Shown piece by piece: positions 9,095 through 17,573 of a stretch of 64,000 bases of DNA; position 1 is the first letter of the stretch, and the number at the start of each line of letters is the position of its first letter. The stretch is from Variovorax gossypii (lineage in GTDB: Bacteria; Pseudomonadota; Gammaproteobacteria; Burkholderiales; Burkholderiaceae_C). The position numbers and the translations under genes are program-made. The DNA lies in contig NZ_RXOE01000004.1 of NCBI RefSeq assembly GCF_003965815.1, positions 342,607 through 406,606 on the forward strand. The letters are read 5' to 3'. Below the pieces are notes generated by a model. It searched no databases, was not told the DNA's origin, and saw only the letters and a program-made list of their open reading frames with translations.

Positions 9095-9718
9095 ATGACA
9101 CGCTACTACCTTCGCCGCTACCGCGACGCCACGCGCATGAACCACTGGTTCGTCGCAATCATGTTCTTCGCCGCCGCGCTCTCGGGCCTGGCCTTCTTCC
9201 ACCCCAGCCTGTTCTTCCTGACCAACCTCTTCGGCGGCGGGCCGTGGACGCGCATCCTGCATCCATTCATGGGCCTCCTGATGGTGCTGGGCTTTGTGTT
9301 CCTGTTCTTCACGATGTGGCGCGAGAACATCCTCGACAAGGGCGACCGCGAGTGGATCGCCAACGCGCCGAAGATGCTCAAGGGCGACAAGTCGGGCATG
9401 CCGCCGGTGGGCAAGTACAACGCCGGGCAGAAGCTGGTGTTCTGGGCCTTCGGCATCAGCCTGCTCCTGCTGCTGGTGACGGGCTTCATGTTCTGGAGCC
9501 CGTGGTTCGTAGGCTTCTTCCCGATCCTCGTGCGGCGCATCGCGGTGGTGGTGCACGCGGCCTCGGCCGTGGTGCTGATCCTTTCGGTCATCACGCACAT
9601 CTACGCGGCGATCTGGGTCAAGGGCACGCTGCGCGCGATGACACGCGGCACGGTCACCGAGGGATGGGCCAAGCTCAATCACCCTCTCTGGCATCGCAAA
9701 ATGACGCGAGGTGAGTGA
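9095..9718 (+). CDS. fdnI: Formate dehydrogenase cytochrome b556 subunit gamma
   Basis: The 207-residue integral membrane protein passes electrons from the iron-sulfur subunit to quinone. Four hydrophobic helices are seen near residues 17-35, 52-73, 112-134 and 147-170. Histidines 17, 56, 154 and 168 stand at the positions of the four heme ligands of E. coli FdnI (18, 57, 155, 169). A GAGGAGAA ribosome-binding site precedes the ATG. The stop overlaps the GTG start of fdhE, so translation is probably coupled. Confidence 0.94.
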   Translation: MTRYYLRRYRDATRMNHWFVAIMFFAAALSGLAFFHPSLFFLTNLFGGGPWTRILHPFMGLLMVLGFVFLFFTMWRENILDKGDREWIANAPKMLKGDKSGMPPVGKYNAGQKLVFWAFGISLLLLLVTGFMFWSPWFVGFFPILVRRIAVVVHAASAVVLILSVITHIYAAIWVKGTLRAMTRGTVTEGWAKLNHPLWHRKMTRGE

Positions 9719-10757
9719 TACTGCGCCGATGACGAGCTCCCCCGGCAACCCACCGCCGATCCGGACCACACGCATCCTCGAGCCTGAGCAGATCGCCATG
9801 CAGGCCGGGCGGCAGATGCCGTTCCTGCGCCTGCCGGTGCGCTCCCTCGTGTTCTCCGACCGGCAATTGCGGCTGCGCCAGCTTGCAGCATCGCATCCGA
9901 TGCGCGAGTACCTGATCTTCATCGCCGACCTCGCGCAGGCGCAGCACCAGGTGCTGCAGGACTACGCGTCGGTCGAGCTGCCCGAATCCGAAGCGCTCGA
10001 AGCCGCCGCGAAGGTGCTCAAGCCGCCGATGCCCGCCTTCGGCTGGACGCGCGATCCCGTGTGGCTGAAGGAACTGCGCCGCCTGCTCGGCCTCTTCCGC
10101 GCCCGCTTGCCCGAAGGCCCCGCGCGCGACACGCTCGACCGCGTGGTGGCCGCTGACGATGCATGGGTCAACGAGCAGGCCGATCGGCTCTCGCGCCGCA
10201 TCATGTTCGGGCTCGATCTCGCAGCCGCGCCGCTGATCGCCGCCGGGCTGCAGGCGTACTGGACGCAGCTGGTGCTGCAGGTCGCCGAGCGCGAGGGCGA
10301 GAACATCTACGGACGTACCGATCCCGGCAACGAGTGCCCCTGCTGCGGCAGCGCGCCGACAGTGAGCATCACGCGCATCGGCGCCGACGAAGCGGGCTTC
10401 CGCTACCTGCACTGCTCGCTGTGCGGCACCGAGTGGCACTACGTGCGCATCAAGTGCACGCACTGCGAGAGCACCAAGGGCATCCACTTCGAGTCGCTCT
10501 CGCCGCAGCCCGGCGTAGAGCTGCCTGCGACAGGCGCGCGTGACGGCGCCGTCAAGGCCGAGTGCTGCGACAGCTGCGGCCATTACCTCAAACAGATCGC
10601 GATGGAGAAAGACCCCGAAGTCGAACCTGTCGCCGACGACCTGGCGAGCGTCACGCTCGACCTGCTCGTCTCCGAAGCCGGCCACCAGCGCAGCGGCCAC
10701 AACCTGATGCTGCTCTTCGGCGACCCCGAAATACCCGACGACGGCGGAGGCGGCTGA
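9711..10757 (+). CDS. fdhE: Formate dehydrogenase accessory protein FdhE
   Basis: FdhE is a cytoplasmic rubredoxin-like protein needed to make active membrane formate dehydrogenase before or during Tat export. The 348-residue product has the family's paired zinc-ribbon style cysteines: CPCCGS, CSLCGTEW, CTHCES and CCDSCGHY in the C-terminal half. Translation probably starts at GTG 9711, overlapping the fdnI stop; ATG 9729 is the alternative. The stop overlaps the selA start (ATGA), which ties the enzyme maturation gene to selenocysteine synthesis. Confidence 0.93.
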   Translation: MSDTAPMTSSPGNPPPIRTTRILEPEQIAMQAGRQMPFLRLPVRSLVFSDRQLRLRQLAASHPMREYLIFIADLAQAQHQVLQDYASVELPESEALEAAAKVLKPPMPAFGWTRDPVWLKELRRLLGLFRARLPEGPARDTLDRVVAADDAWVNEQADRLSRRIMFGLDLAAAPLIAAGLQAYWTQLVLQVAEREGENIYGRTDPGNECPCCGSAPTVSITRIGADEAGFRYLHCSLCGTEWHYVRIKCTHCESTKGIHFESLSPQPGVELPATGARDGAVKAECCDSCGHYLKQIAMEKDPEVEPVADDLASVTLDLLVSEAGHQRSGHNLMLLFGDPEIPDDGGGG

Positions 10758-12205
10758 TGGCAACGCCCGAAGAGTCCGTGGTCCACGGCTCGACGGCAAG
10801 GCCCCAGGATCTGCCTTCTGTCGATCAACTGCTGCGCCTCGCCGTGCCGGGCGCATTGCTGGCCGAGCACGGCCATACGCTGGTGGTGAAGGAAGCGCGC
10901 GCGCTGCTCGAAGGGCTTCGCGCGCGGGCCGTGGCGGGCAAGCTCGCCGCTGCCGACGTGCAGCCCGACGCGCTGGGCGATGCGCTCGCATCGCGCATCC
11001 AGGCCCGCCTCGCGCCGCGCATGAAGGCGGTGCTGAACCTCACGGGCACCGTCATCCACACCAACCTCGGTCGCGCGCTGCTGGCCGACGCGGCGCTGCA
11101 GCGACTGCTCGCGGTGATGACATCGCCCAACAACCTCGAGTACGACCTCGCCACCGGCAGCCGCGGCGACCGCGACTCGCTGGTGGAAGAGCTGCTGTGC
11201 ACCATCACCGGCGCCGAGGCGGCCACGGTGGTCAACAACAACGCGGCTGCCGTGCTGCTCACCATCGCGGCGCTGGCGCGCGAGCGCGAGGTGATCGTCT
11301 CGCGCGGCGAGCTGGTGGAGATCGGCGGCGCCTTCCGCATGCCCGACGTGATGGCCAGCGCGGGCGCGCGCATGGTCGAGGTCGGCACCACCAACCGCAC
11401 GCATCCGCAGGACTACGAACGCGCCATCAACGAGCGCACCGCGCTCGTGATGAAGGTGCACACCAGCAACTACGCGGTGCAGGGCTTCACCGCCGCGGTC
11501 GACGAAGCCACGCTCGCCGGCATCGCGCACGCGCGCGGCGTGCCGCTGGCCACCGACCTGGGCAGCGGCTCGCTGATCGACCTCGCGCACTACGGCCTGC
11601 CGCGCGAGCCGCTGCCGCAGGAAATGCTCGCGGCCGGCTGCGACGTGGTCACCTTCTCGGGCGACAAGCTGCTGGGCGGGCCGCAGGCCGGGCTCATCGT
11701 GGGCAGCAAGGAGGCCGTGGGCCGCATCCGCAAGTTCCCGATGAAGCGCGCACTGCGCATGAGCAAGCTGCCGCTGGCCGCGCTCGAAGCCACGCTCTCG
11801 CTGTACCTTCGGCCCGAACGCCTCGCGCAGGACCTGCCGACGCTGCGGCTGCTCACGCGGCCCGCCGATGCGATCCGCGAGATGGCCGAGGCGCTGAAGG
11901 CGTCGGTGCAGGCCGCCGTATCGCCGCGCTTCACCGTCGAGGTGGTGCCGCTGCTCGGGCAGATCGGCTCCGGCTCGCTGCCGGTGGAGCGCCTGCCCTC
12001 GGCGGGTCTAGCACTCGCACCGGCCGGCACTTCGAAGAAAGGCATCGGCACCGCGCTCGATGCCCTCGCCACCGCGTTGCGCGGCCTTCCGCTGCCCGTG
12101 ATCGGCCGCATTGCCGAAGACCGCCTGCTTCTCGACCTGCGCTGCCTGGAAGACAGCGCCACCTTCACAGGCCAGCTCGACACCCTGCGCGAGCGGCTGA
12201 TGTAG
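10757..12205 (+). CDS. selA: L-seryl-tRNA(Sec) selenium transferase
   Basis: SelA is the PLP enzyme that converts seryl-tRNA(Sec) to selenocysteyl-tRNA(Sec) using selenophosphate. The 482-residue product has the conserved N-terminal LPSVDQLLR and NLTGTVIHTNLGRA motifs and the PLP lysine in TFSGDKLLGGPQAG at residue 304 (equivalent to E. coli Lys295). The start overlaps the fdhE stop by one base. It is followed after 39 bp by three genes not usually part of sel operons, then selB. Confidence 0.96.
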   Translation: MATPEESVVHGSTARPQDLPSVDQLLRLAVPGALLAEHGHTLVVKEARALLEGLRARAVAGKLAAADVQPDALGDALASRIQARLAPRMKAVLNLTGTVIHTNLGRALLADAALQRLLAVMTSPNNLEYDLATGSRGDRDSLVEELLCTITGAEAATVVNNNAAAVLLTIAALAREREVIVSRGELVEIGGAFRMPDVMASAGARMVEVGTTNRTHPQDYERAINERTALVMKVHTSNYAVQGFTAAVDEATLAGIAHARGVPLATDLGSGSLIDLAHYGLPREPLPQEMLAAGCDVVTFSGDKLLGGPQAGLIVGSKEAVGRIRKFPMKRALRMSKLPLAALEATLSLYLRPERLAQDLPTLRLLTRPADAIREMAEALKASVQAAVSPRFTVEVVPLLGQIGSGSLPVERLPSAGLALAPAGTSKKGIGTALDALATALRGLPLPVIGRIAEDRLLLDLRCLEDSATFTGQLDTLRERLM

Positions 12206-12244
12206 CAGCCCCCGATTCCCTCAACCACCTGTCTGGAGAAAGCG

Positions 12245-13360
12245 ATGAACCCCCTCGAAGTGCTCGCCGGTATCGAAACGCAAACGCTGCAGCCTCTGGC
12301 CCAGCGCACCGACGCAGAGGGACGCTTTCCACGAGAGACGATCTCGGCGCTGGGCGAGACAGGCCTGCTGGGGCTGGTCTCGGCCGCGTCGGTCGGGGGC
12401 CAGGGGCTGGGCCTGAAGGAAGCCGCGCAGGTGGTGTCGCGCATCGCGCAGACCTGTCCTTCCACCGCGATGGTGGTGTGCATGCACTACTGCGCCACTG
12501 CCGTGCTCGAACAGTTCGGCCCCGAGTCCGTGCGGCGCGCAATCGCCAACGGCAAGCACCTGAGCACGCTGGCCTTCTCCGAAGCCGATTCGCGCAGCCA
12601 CTTCTGGGCACCCACCGGCACCGCGCGCGCGGACGGAAGCAACGTGGTGCTCGACGCCCGCAAGAGCTGGGTCACCTCGGCCTTCGAGGCCGACAGCTAC
12701 GTGTGGTCGAGCAAACCTCTCGCGGCCGAAGGCGCAAGCACGCTGTGGCTGGTCGACGCCAAGTCCGACGGCCTGAGCCAGCCCGGCCGCTTCGACGGGC
12801 TGGGCCTGCGCGGCAACGCCTCGACGCCGATCACTGCAAAGGACGTACGCATCGCGGCCGGTGCGCGGCTCGGCGAGGACGGCAAGGGCTTCGACACCAT
12901 GATGGGCGTGGTGCTGCCGTGGTTCTCGGTGCTCAGCGCCGCGTGCTCGACCGGCCTGATGGAAGGCGCCCTGAGCCGCGCCATCGGCCATGTGAGCCAG
13001 ACGCGGCACCTGCATCTCGATTCGTCGCTGGCCGACCTGCCCACCGTCCGAGCCTATCTGGCAAAGGCACGCATCAAGGCCGACATGGCGCAGGCGCTGC
13101 TGGACGACACCGTCGCCGCCATCGGCGCGGGCCGCGCAGACACCATGCTGCGCGTGCTCGAGGTAAAGGCGGCAGCAGCCGAATCCGCGCTCGAAGTGAC
13201 CGACATCGCGATGCGCGTGTGCGGCGGCGCGGCCTTCCGCAAGGAAGCGGGCATCGAACGCCTCTTCCGCGATGCGCGTGCATCGAGCGTGATGGCGCCG
13301 ACCTCCGACGTGCTCTACGACTTCATCGGCAAGGCCATCACCGGCCTGCCGCTGTTCTGA
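12245..13360 (+). CDS. Acyl-CoA dehydrogenase-fold flavoprotein within the sel operon
   Basis: The 371-residue product has the three-part acyl-CoA dehydrogenase layout: an N-terminal helical part to about residue 110, a beta-domain with the LAFSEADSRSH and KSWVTSA motifs near 115-150, and a C-terminal helical domain. The C-terminal region that usually carries the catalytic glutamate in a YEG-type motif instead reads MAPTSDVLYDF. This fits fold relatives that act as flavin-dependent monooxygenases (for example the DszC group) rather than true dehydrogenases. It has a GGAGA site before ATG 12245 and lies 15 bp before the next gene. Its location between selA and selB suggests a selenium-linked substrate; that is inference. 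Confidence 0.8.
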   Translation: MNPLEVLAGIETQTLQPLAQRTDAEGRFPRETISALGETGLLGLVSAASVGGQGLGLKEAAQVVSRIAQTCPSTAMVVCMHYCATAVLEQFGPESVRRAIANGKHLSTLAFSEADSRSHFWAPTGTARADGSNVVLDARKSWVTSAFEADSYVWSSKPLAAEGASTLWLVDAKSDGLSQPGRFDGLGLRGNASTPITAKDVRIAAGARLGEDGKGFDTMMGVVLPWFSVLSAACSTGLMEGALSRAIGHVSQTRHLHLDSSLADLPTVRAYLAKARIKADMAQALLDDTVAAIGAGRADTMLRVLEVKAAAAESALEVTDIAMRVCGGAAFRKEAGIERLFRDARASSVMAPTSDVLYDFIGKAITGLPLF

Positions 13361-13375
13361 GAAAGGGGCCGCGCG

Positions 13376-14236
13376 ATGCCGCAGCAGACGCTGATCATGG
13401 GCGCCGTGGCCTACGCGCCCAAGGTCGTCACCATCTGGGAAGGCTTCAAGGCCTTCTTCGTGAAGAACGGCCTGCCCTTCGACTACGTGCTGTATTCGAA
13501 CTACGAAAGCCAGGTCGAGGCGCAGTTCGACGGCACGCTGCACCTGGCGTGGAACTCGCCTCTAGCTTGGGTACGTGCCGAGCGCATCGCGCGCAGCCGG
13601 GGGCTGCAGGTGCAGGCCGTGGCCATGCGCGATACCGACTGCGACCTGCGCTCGGCCATCGTGGTGCGCGCCGACAGCCCGGTGCAATCGCTGGCCGATC
13701 TGCGCGGCAGGAGCATCGGGTTCGGCGCGCTCGATTCGCCGCAGGCCACGCTGATCCCGCTCGACCATCTGCGCACCGAAGGCCTGCTGAAGCCGCGCGA
13801 CTTCCAGGCGCGCTACTTCGACGTGCTCGGCGGCAAGCACGGCGACCACATCGGCGGCGAGCGCGACGCGGCCCTCGCGCTGATGGCTGGCGAGATCGAC
13901 GCCTGCTGCCTGATCGACGGCAACCACCTGGCCTTCGGCCTCGACGGCACGCTGCCTTCGGGCAGCACGCGCGTGCTGGCGCGCACCGGCGCGTACGACC
14001 ATTGCAACTTCACCACCAGCCCGGATGCACCGGCCGCGCTCATCGACCGCTTCGTCTCGCTGCTGATGGCGATGCGCTGGGACGACCCGCAGGTGCGCCC
14101 GCTGCTCGAACTCGAGGGCCTGCGCGAATGGCGCACCGGCCGCACCAGCGGCTACGCGCTGCTCGAACGCGCGGTGGACGACGAGCACTTCTACGACGGC
14201 GATGGCCGCATCACCAATCCCGACTATCGATATTGA
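13376..14236 (+). CDS. PhnD-like binding protein without a signal peptide
   Basis: The 286-residue protein resembles the phosphate/phosphite/phosphonate binding family: a start LIMGAVAYAPKVVTIWEGF, a SQVEAQFDGTLHLAWNSPLAW stretch (the usual FxxGxxDxAWxxP-like segment), LADLRGRSIGFGALDSPQA, and a GGKHGDH motif. It has no N-terminal hydrophobic segment, so it should stay in the cytoplasm. It is therefore not an ordinary ABC binding protein. It may bind a small oxyanion or Se/S compound, or be an enzyme on the same fold. Its last 35 bases overlap the next gene, implying tight coupling with it. Confidence 0.75.
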   Translation: MPQQTLIMGAVAYAPKVVTIWEGFKAFFVKNGLPFDYVLYSNYESQVEAQFDGTLHLAWNSPLAWVRAERIARSRGLQVQAVAMRDTDCDLRSAIVVRADSPVQSLADLRGRSIGFGALDSPQATLIPLDHLRTEGLLKPRDFQARYFDVLGGKHGDHIGGERDAALALMAGEIDACCLIDGNHLAFGLDGTLPSGSTRVLARTGAYDHCNFTTSPDAPAALIDRFVSLLMAMRWDDPQVRPLLELEGLREWRTGRTSGYALLERAVDDEHFYDGDGRITNPDYRY

Positions 14237-15410
14237 GTCGCTGGGCCTCGACCAGGGCGCCCTGCTGCTCATCCGCCGCGCGCTGGCCGAGCGGCCGGTG
14301 GGCGGCGAGCTGCGCGTGCGCGGGAACTCGCCCGACTGGCGCATGCACCTGGAGGCATGGTGCCGCAGCCAGGGGCACGTGCTGCACTTCGACGCGGCGC
14401 AGGAAGAAGCGTTCGTCACGCGCGGCCCGCATGCCGAAGGCCGCTGGCTCGGTGCGCAATCCACGGGCTTCGCGCAGGGCGACGCCGACGGCGCGCCGGC
14501 CGAAGACGCCGCGCCCGGCTGGGGCCTCGCCGCGCGCGGCGCCACAGTGGAGGCCGGCAGCCCGCCCTTCTTCTTCGCGCTGCACCGCCGCGACGAGCTC
14601 TGGGCCGAGACGGCCGGCGAGCTCTACCGGCAGGCGGCGGCAGCCCAATGGGATCCGGCGACCGCCATCGACTGGGACGCGCCCTTCGAGCTGCCGAGCG
14701 CCGTGGAAGCGGCCGTGGTGCAGGTGATGACCTACCTGATCGAGAACGAGAACGCCGCGCTGCTGGTTCCGGCGCGCCATCTGGGCCAGATCCACCCGCA
14801 CTTCCGCGAAGTGCTGCAGCTGCTGGCGCTGCAGTGCGCCGACGAGGCGCGGCACGTGGAGGTGTTCACGCGCCGCGCCACGCTGCGCGGCCACCAGCCC
14901 GCGCTGTCGACGGCCGGCGGGCAGGCCTCGCTGCGCACGCTGTTCGACGCGCCCGATTTCTCCATCGCAACCTTCCTGCTGGCCGTGCTCGGCGAGGGCA
15001 GCTTCGTGAACCTGCTCAACTTCCTGCACGCGCACGCACCCGACCCGGTGACCCGGCAGATCGCACGGCTCGCCGCGCGCGACGAGGCGCGCCACGTCGC
15101 CTTCGGCATGGCGCATCTCGAATACCGGCTCTCGGTGCAGCCCGACTACCAGGTGCGGCTGCGCAACGCCATCGAGCTTCGCTACGACACGCTGGCCGGC
15201 ACTGCGGGCCTCAACGAGGAAGTGTTCGACTCGCTGGTGCTGCTGGCGGCCGGCGAGCTCTCGCCTTCAGCCGTCGCGCGCGGCCATGCGGCCGTGCAAC
15301 AGTTGCAGCGCGACATGGCGGCCGGCCGTCGCGCGCGCCTCGCGCGGCTGGGCTTCGACCGCGACGAGGCACAGCGGCTGTCCGAACTGCACACCCGCAA
15401 CTTCATGTGA
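14202..15410 (+). CDS. TusA-like domain fused to a diiron ferritin-like domain
   Basis: In this 402-residue protein, residues 9-62 follow the TusA/SirA pattern: LGL, then a run of hydrophobics and RR, GGELRV, a proline, WC, and GHVL. The catalytic Cys-Pro of TusA is missing: the site reads LGLDQGALLL. Residues about 165-340 form a ferritin-like four-helix domain with candidate iron ligands Glu181/183 (IENEN), Glu215 and His218 (DEARH), Glu265 (LGEGSF), and Glu295 and His298 (a second DEARH). This is the ligand set of diiron oxidases and oxygenases. TusA relatives such as YedF are linked to selenium in other genomes. The start at 14202 overlaps the previous gene by 35 bp. The function is unknown. 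Confidence 0.78.
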   Translation: MAASPIPTIDIESLGLDQGALLLIRRALAERPVGGELRVRGNSPDWRMHLEAWCRSQGHVLHFDAAQEEAFVTRGPHAEGRWLGAQSTGFAQGDADGAPAEDAAPGWGLAARGATVEAGSPPFFFALHRRDELWAETAGELYRQAAAAQWDPATAIDWDAPFELPSAVEAAVVQVMTYLIENENAALLVPARHLGQIHPHFREVLQLLALQCADEARHVEVFTRRATLRGHQPALSTAGGQASLRTLFDAPDFSIATFLLAVLGEGSFVNLLNFLHAHAPDPVTRQIARLAARDEARHVAFGMAHLEYRLSVQPDYQVRLRNAIELRYDTLAGTAGLNEEVFDSLVLLAAGELSPSAVARGHAAVQQLQRDMAAGRRARLARLGFDRDEAQRLSELHTRNFM

Positions 15411-15423
15411 CGACGCACCCACG

Positions 15424-17331
15424 ATGATCATCGGCACTGCAGGCCACATCGACCACGGCAAGACCACGCTGGTGCGCGCGCTCACCGGCGTCGACACCGA
15501 CCGGCTGCCCGAGGAGAAGCGGCGCGGCATTTCCATCGAGCTGGGCTACGCGTACCTGCACGCGCCCGACGGCGTGTCGCTCGGCTTCGTCGACGTGCCG
15601 GGCCACGAGCGACTGCTGCACACCATGCTGGCCGGCGCGACCGGCATCGACCATGCGCTGCTGGTGGTGGCCGCCGACGACGGCGTGATGCCGCAGACGC
15701 GCGAGCACCTGGCGGTGGTGGCGCTGCTGGGCGTGCGCGAGGCGACGGTGGCCATCACCAAGATCGACCGCATCGACGAGGCCCTGCGCGAGGCGCGGCT
15801 GGCCGAGGTGCGCGCCGGCATCGCAGCCCTGCTCGCGCCTACGCCGCTGGCCGGGGCGCCGATGCTGGCGGTGTCCGCCACGACGGGCGAAGGCATCGAC
15901 GCACTGCGCGAGCGGCTGCTGGAGGTGGCCCGGCAGGAGCACGCGCGCGAGGAAGGCCTGGCCTTCCGCCTCGCGGTGGACCGGTCGTTCAGCCTGTCGG
16001 GCGTGGGCACGGTCGTCACCGGCACCGTCTTCAGCGGCACGGTGCGCGTCGGTGACGAGCTGCGCGTGGTGCCCGGCAACCGCACGGTGCGCGTGCGCGG
16101 CATCCATGCGCAGAACCAGCAGGCCGAGTCGGCGCATGCGGGCCAGCGCTGCGCGCTGGCGCTGGCCGGTGTCGCCAAGGACGAAATGCATCGCGGCGAC
16201 TGGGTCTGCACGCCGGGCATCGCGCTTTCCACCGACCGCATCGACGTGCTGCTCACGCTGTGGCCCGACGAGGCCAGGCCCCTGCGCTCGGGCACGACGG
16301 TGCACGCGCACCTCGGCGCGAGCGACATGATGGCGTCGCTCGCGCTGCTCGATCGCGATGCGCTCGCGCCCGGTGAAACGGCGCTGGCCCAGCTCGTGCT
16401 CAAGGAGGCGGTAGGCGCCTGGCATGGCGATCGCGGCGTGCTGCGCGATGCCTCGGCCACGCGCACCGTGGCCGGCGTGCGCGTGCTCGATCCGTTCGCG
16501 CCGGTGCGCTATCGCCGCACGCCCGAGCGGCTGCGCACGCTCGCGGCCTGGGCCATCGAGGACCGCGCGGCGCGCGTGGCCGCGCTGCTGCACAACGCAC
16601 CGCTCGGCATGGACACCGCGCGGACGGCGCAGGCGCTCTCGCTGTCCGACGAGGCTGCGGTGCCGCTGCCCGGCGATGCGGTGCGCATCGAACACACGGC
16701 CATCGCGCAATCTCACCTGGACGCACTCGAAGAACAGATCGCAGGCCGCCTCGCGGACTTCCATCGCACCGCGCCGGACGAGGTCGGGCCCGATGCGCGC
16801 CGACTCAAGCGGCTTGCAGGCCCGCGCGCGGACGACTCGCTCTGGCGCCACGCGCTCGACGACCTCGTCGCGCGTGGCGCGCTGGTGCGCAGCGGCACCT
16901 GGCTGCATCTGCCCGACCACGCGGCGCGCCTCAACGAGGCCGAGCAGAAGCTCGCGCAGAAGCTGCTGCCAAAACTGGCCGACGGCGGCTTCGATCCGCC
17001 GTGGGTGCGCGACCTGGCCAAAGACTGCGCGGCGAGCGAGCCGATGGTGCGGCAGACGCTCGCGAGCCTCGCGCGGCGCGGCGAGGCCTTCCAGGTGGTG
17101 AAGGACTTGTACTATCCGCTGGCGACCGTGGAGCGGCTGGCAATCATTGCGCGGGATTGCCTCGATGGCCCCGAAGGGCTGCAGGCCGCGAGTTTTCGCG
17201 ATGCGACCGGGTTGGGGCGCAAGCGCGCGATCCAGTTGCTGGAGTTTTTCGATCGTGTCGGCTACACGCGGCGGGTGAAGGACACCCACCTGCTGCGGCC
17301 GGATACGTCGTTGTTCGGGGCGAGGCCGTGA
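15424..17331 (+). CDS. selB: Selenocysteine-specific elongation factor
   Basis: SelB delivers selenocysteyl-tRNA to the ribosome at UGA codons by binding the SECIS hairpin. The 635-residue product (E. coli 614) starts MIIGTAGHIDHGKTTLVRAL, with the G1 GTP-binding loop at residues 7-14 and DVPGHE as G3. Domains II and III follow, and a C-terminal winged-helix array (from about residue 370) that binds SECIS. The start at 15424 was chosen because the GTPase begins there; an upstream in-frame ATG at 15286 lies inside the previous gene. It is the last protein gene of the operon, 17 bp before selC. Confidence 0.96.
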   Translation: MIIGTAGHIDHGKTTLVRALTGVDTDRLPEEKRRGISIELGYAYLHAPDGVSLGFVDVPGHERLLHTMLAGATGIDHALLVVAADDGVMPQTREHLAVVALLGVREATVAITKIDRIDEALREARLAEVRAGIAALLAPTPLAGAPMLAVSATTGEGIDALRERLLEVARQEHAREEGLAFRLAVDRSFSLSGVGTVVTGTVFSGTVRVGDELRVVPGNRTVRVRGIHAQNQQAESAHAGQRCALALAGVAKDEMHRGDWVCTPGIALSTDRIDVLLTLWPDEARPLRSGTTVHAHLGASDMMASLALLDRDALAPGETALAQLVLKEAVGAWHGDRGVLRDASATRTVAGVRVLDPFAPVRYRRTPERLRTLAAWAIEDRAARVAALLHNAPLGMDTARTAQALSLSDEAAVPLPGDAVRIEHTAIAQSHLDALEEQIAGRLADFHRTAPDEVGPDARRLKRLAGPRADDSLWRHALDDLVARGALVRSGTWLHLPDHAARLNEAEQKLAQKLLPKLADGGFDPPWVRDLAKDCAASEPMVRQTLASLARRGEAFQVVKDLYYPLATVERLAIIARDCLDGPEGLQAASFRDATGLGRKRAIQLLEFFDRVGYTRRVKDTHLLRPDTSLFGARP

Positions 17332-17348
17332 ACGACGAATCGAATCAT

Positions 17349-17444
17349 GGAGGGAGATCGCCCCTGGTGGGGCGGCCGGGCTTCAAACCCGGTTGGTGGC
17401 GCCAGCCGTCGCCGGGAAGGTTCGACTCCTTCCTTCCTCCGCCA
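17349..17444 (+). tRNA. selC: tRNA-Sec (anticodon TCA)
   Basis: The 96-nt element folds with an 8-bp acceptor stem (GGAGGGAG with CTTCCTCC, one G-T wobble), a 6-bp D-type stem region, an anticodon arm GCCGGG-CTTCAAA-CCCGGT carrying TCA, a long variable arm, and a T arm with GGTTCGACTCC. A discriminator G and encoded CCA end at 17444. The 8-bp acceptor and long extra arm are the selenocysteine hallmarks, and the anticodon loop and T arm closely match E. coli selC. It begins 17 bp after the selB stop on the same strand. Confidence 0.96.
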
Positions 17445-17457
17445 TTTTTGTCTTGCT

Positions 17458-17478
17458 CCTTCCCCCTTTGGGGGAAGG
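17458..17478. repeat. C/G-rich palindromic intergenic element
   Basis: CCTTCCCCC and its complement flank a TTT loop, giving a 9-bp perfect stem in the 129-bp gap between selC and selD, which converge. An element of the same design lies at 63973-63993 after the last gene. It may terminate both transcripts and may belong to a dispersed repeat family of this genome. Confidence 0.5.
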
Positions 17479-17573
17479 CTGGGATGGGGGCAAACAGCGC
17501 TGGTTTTCTCACAGCGCTTCATCGACCGCCACCTGCCTCCACCCCGGCCCTCCCCCGGGAGAAATGCGGAGAA

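Noticed and set aside
13376..14236. Call as an ordinary ABC periplasmic binding protein
   Set aside because: There is no signal peptide or lipobox and no partner permease in the operon, so a cytoplasmic role is more likely.
11197..14727. Plus-strand frame of 1176 codons across selA to the ferritin gene
   Set aside because: It reads Arg/Ala/His-rich text in another frame of four strongly supported genes.
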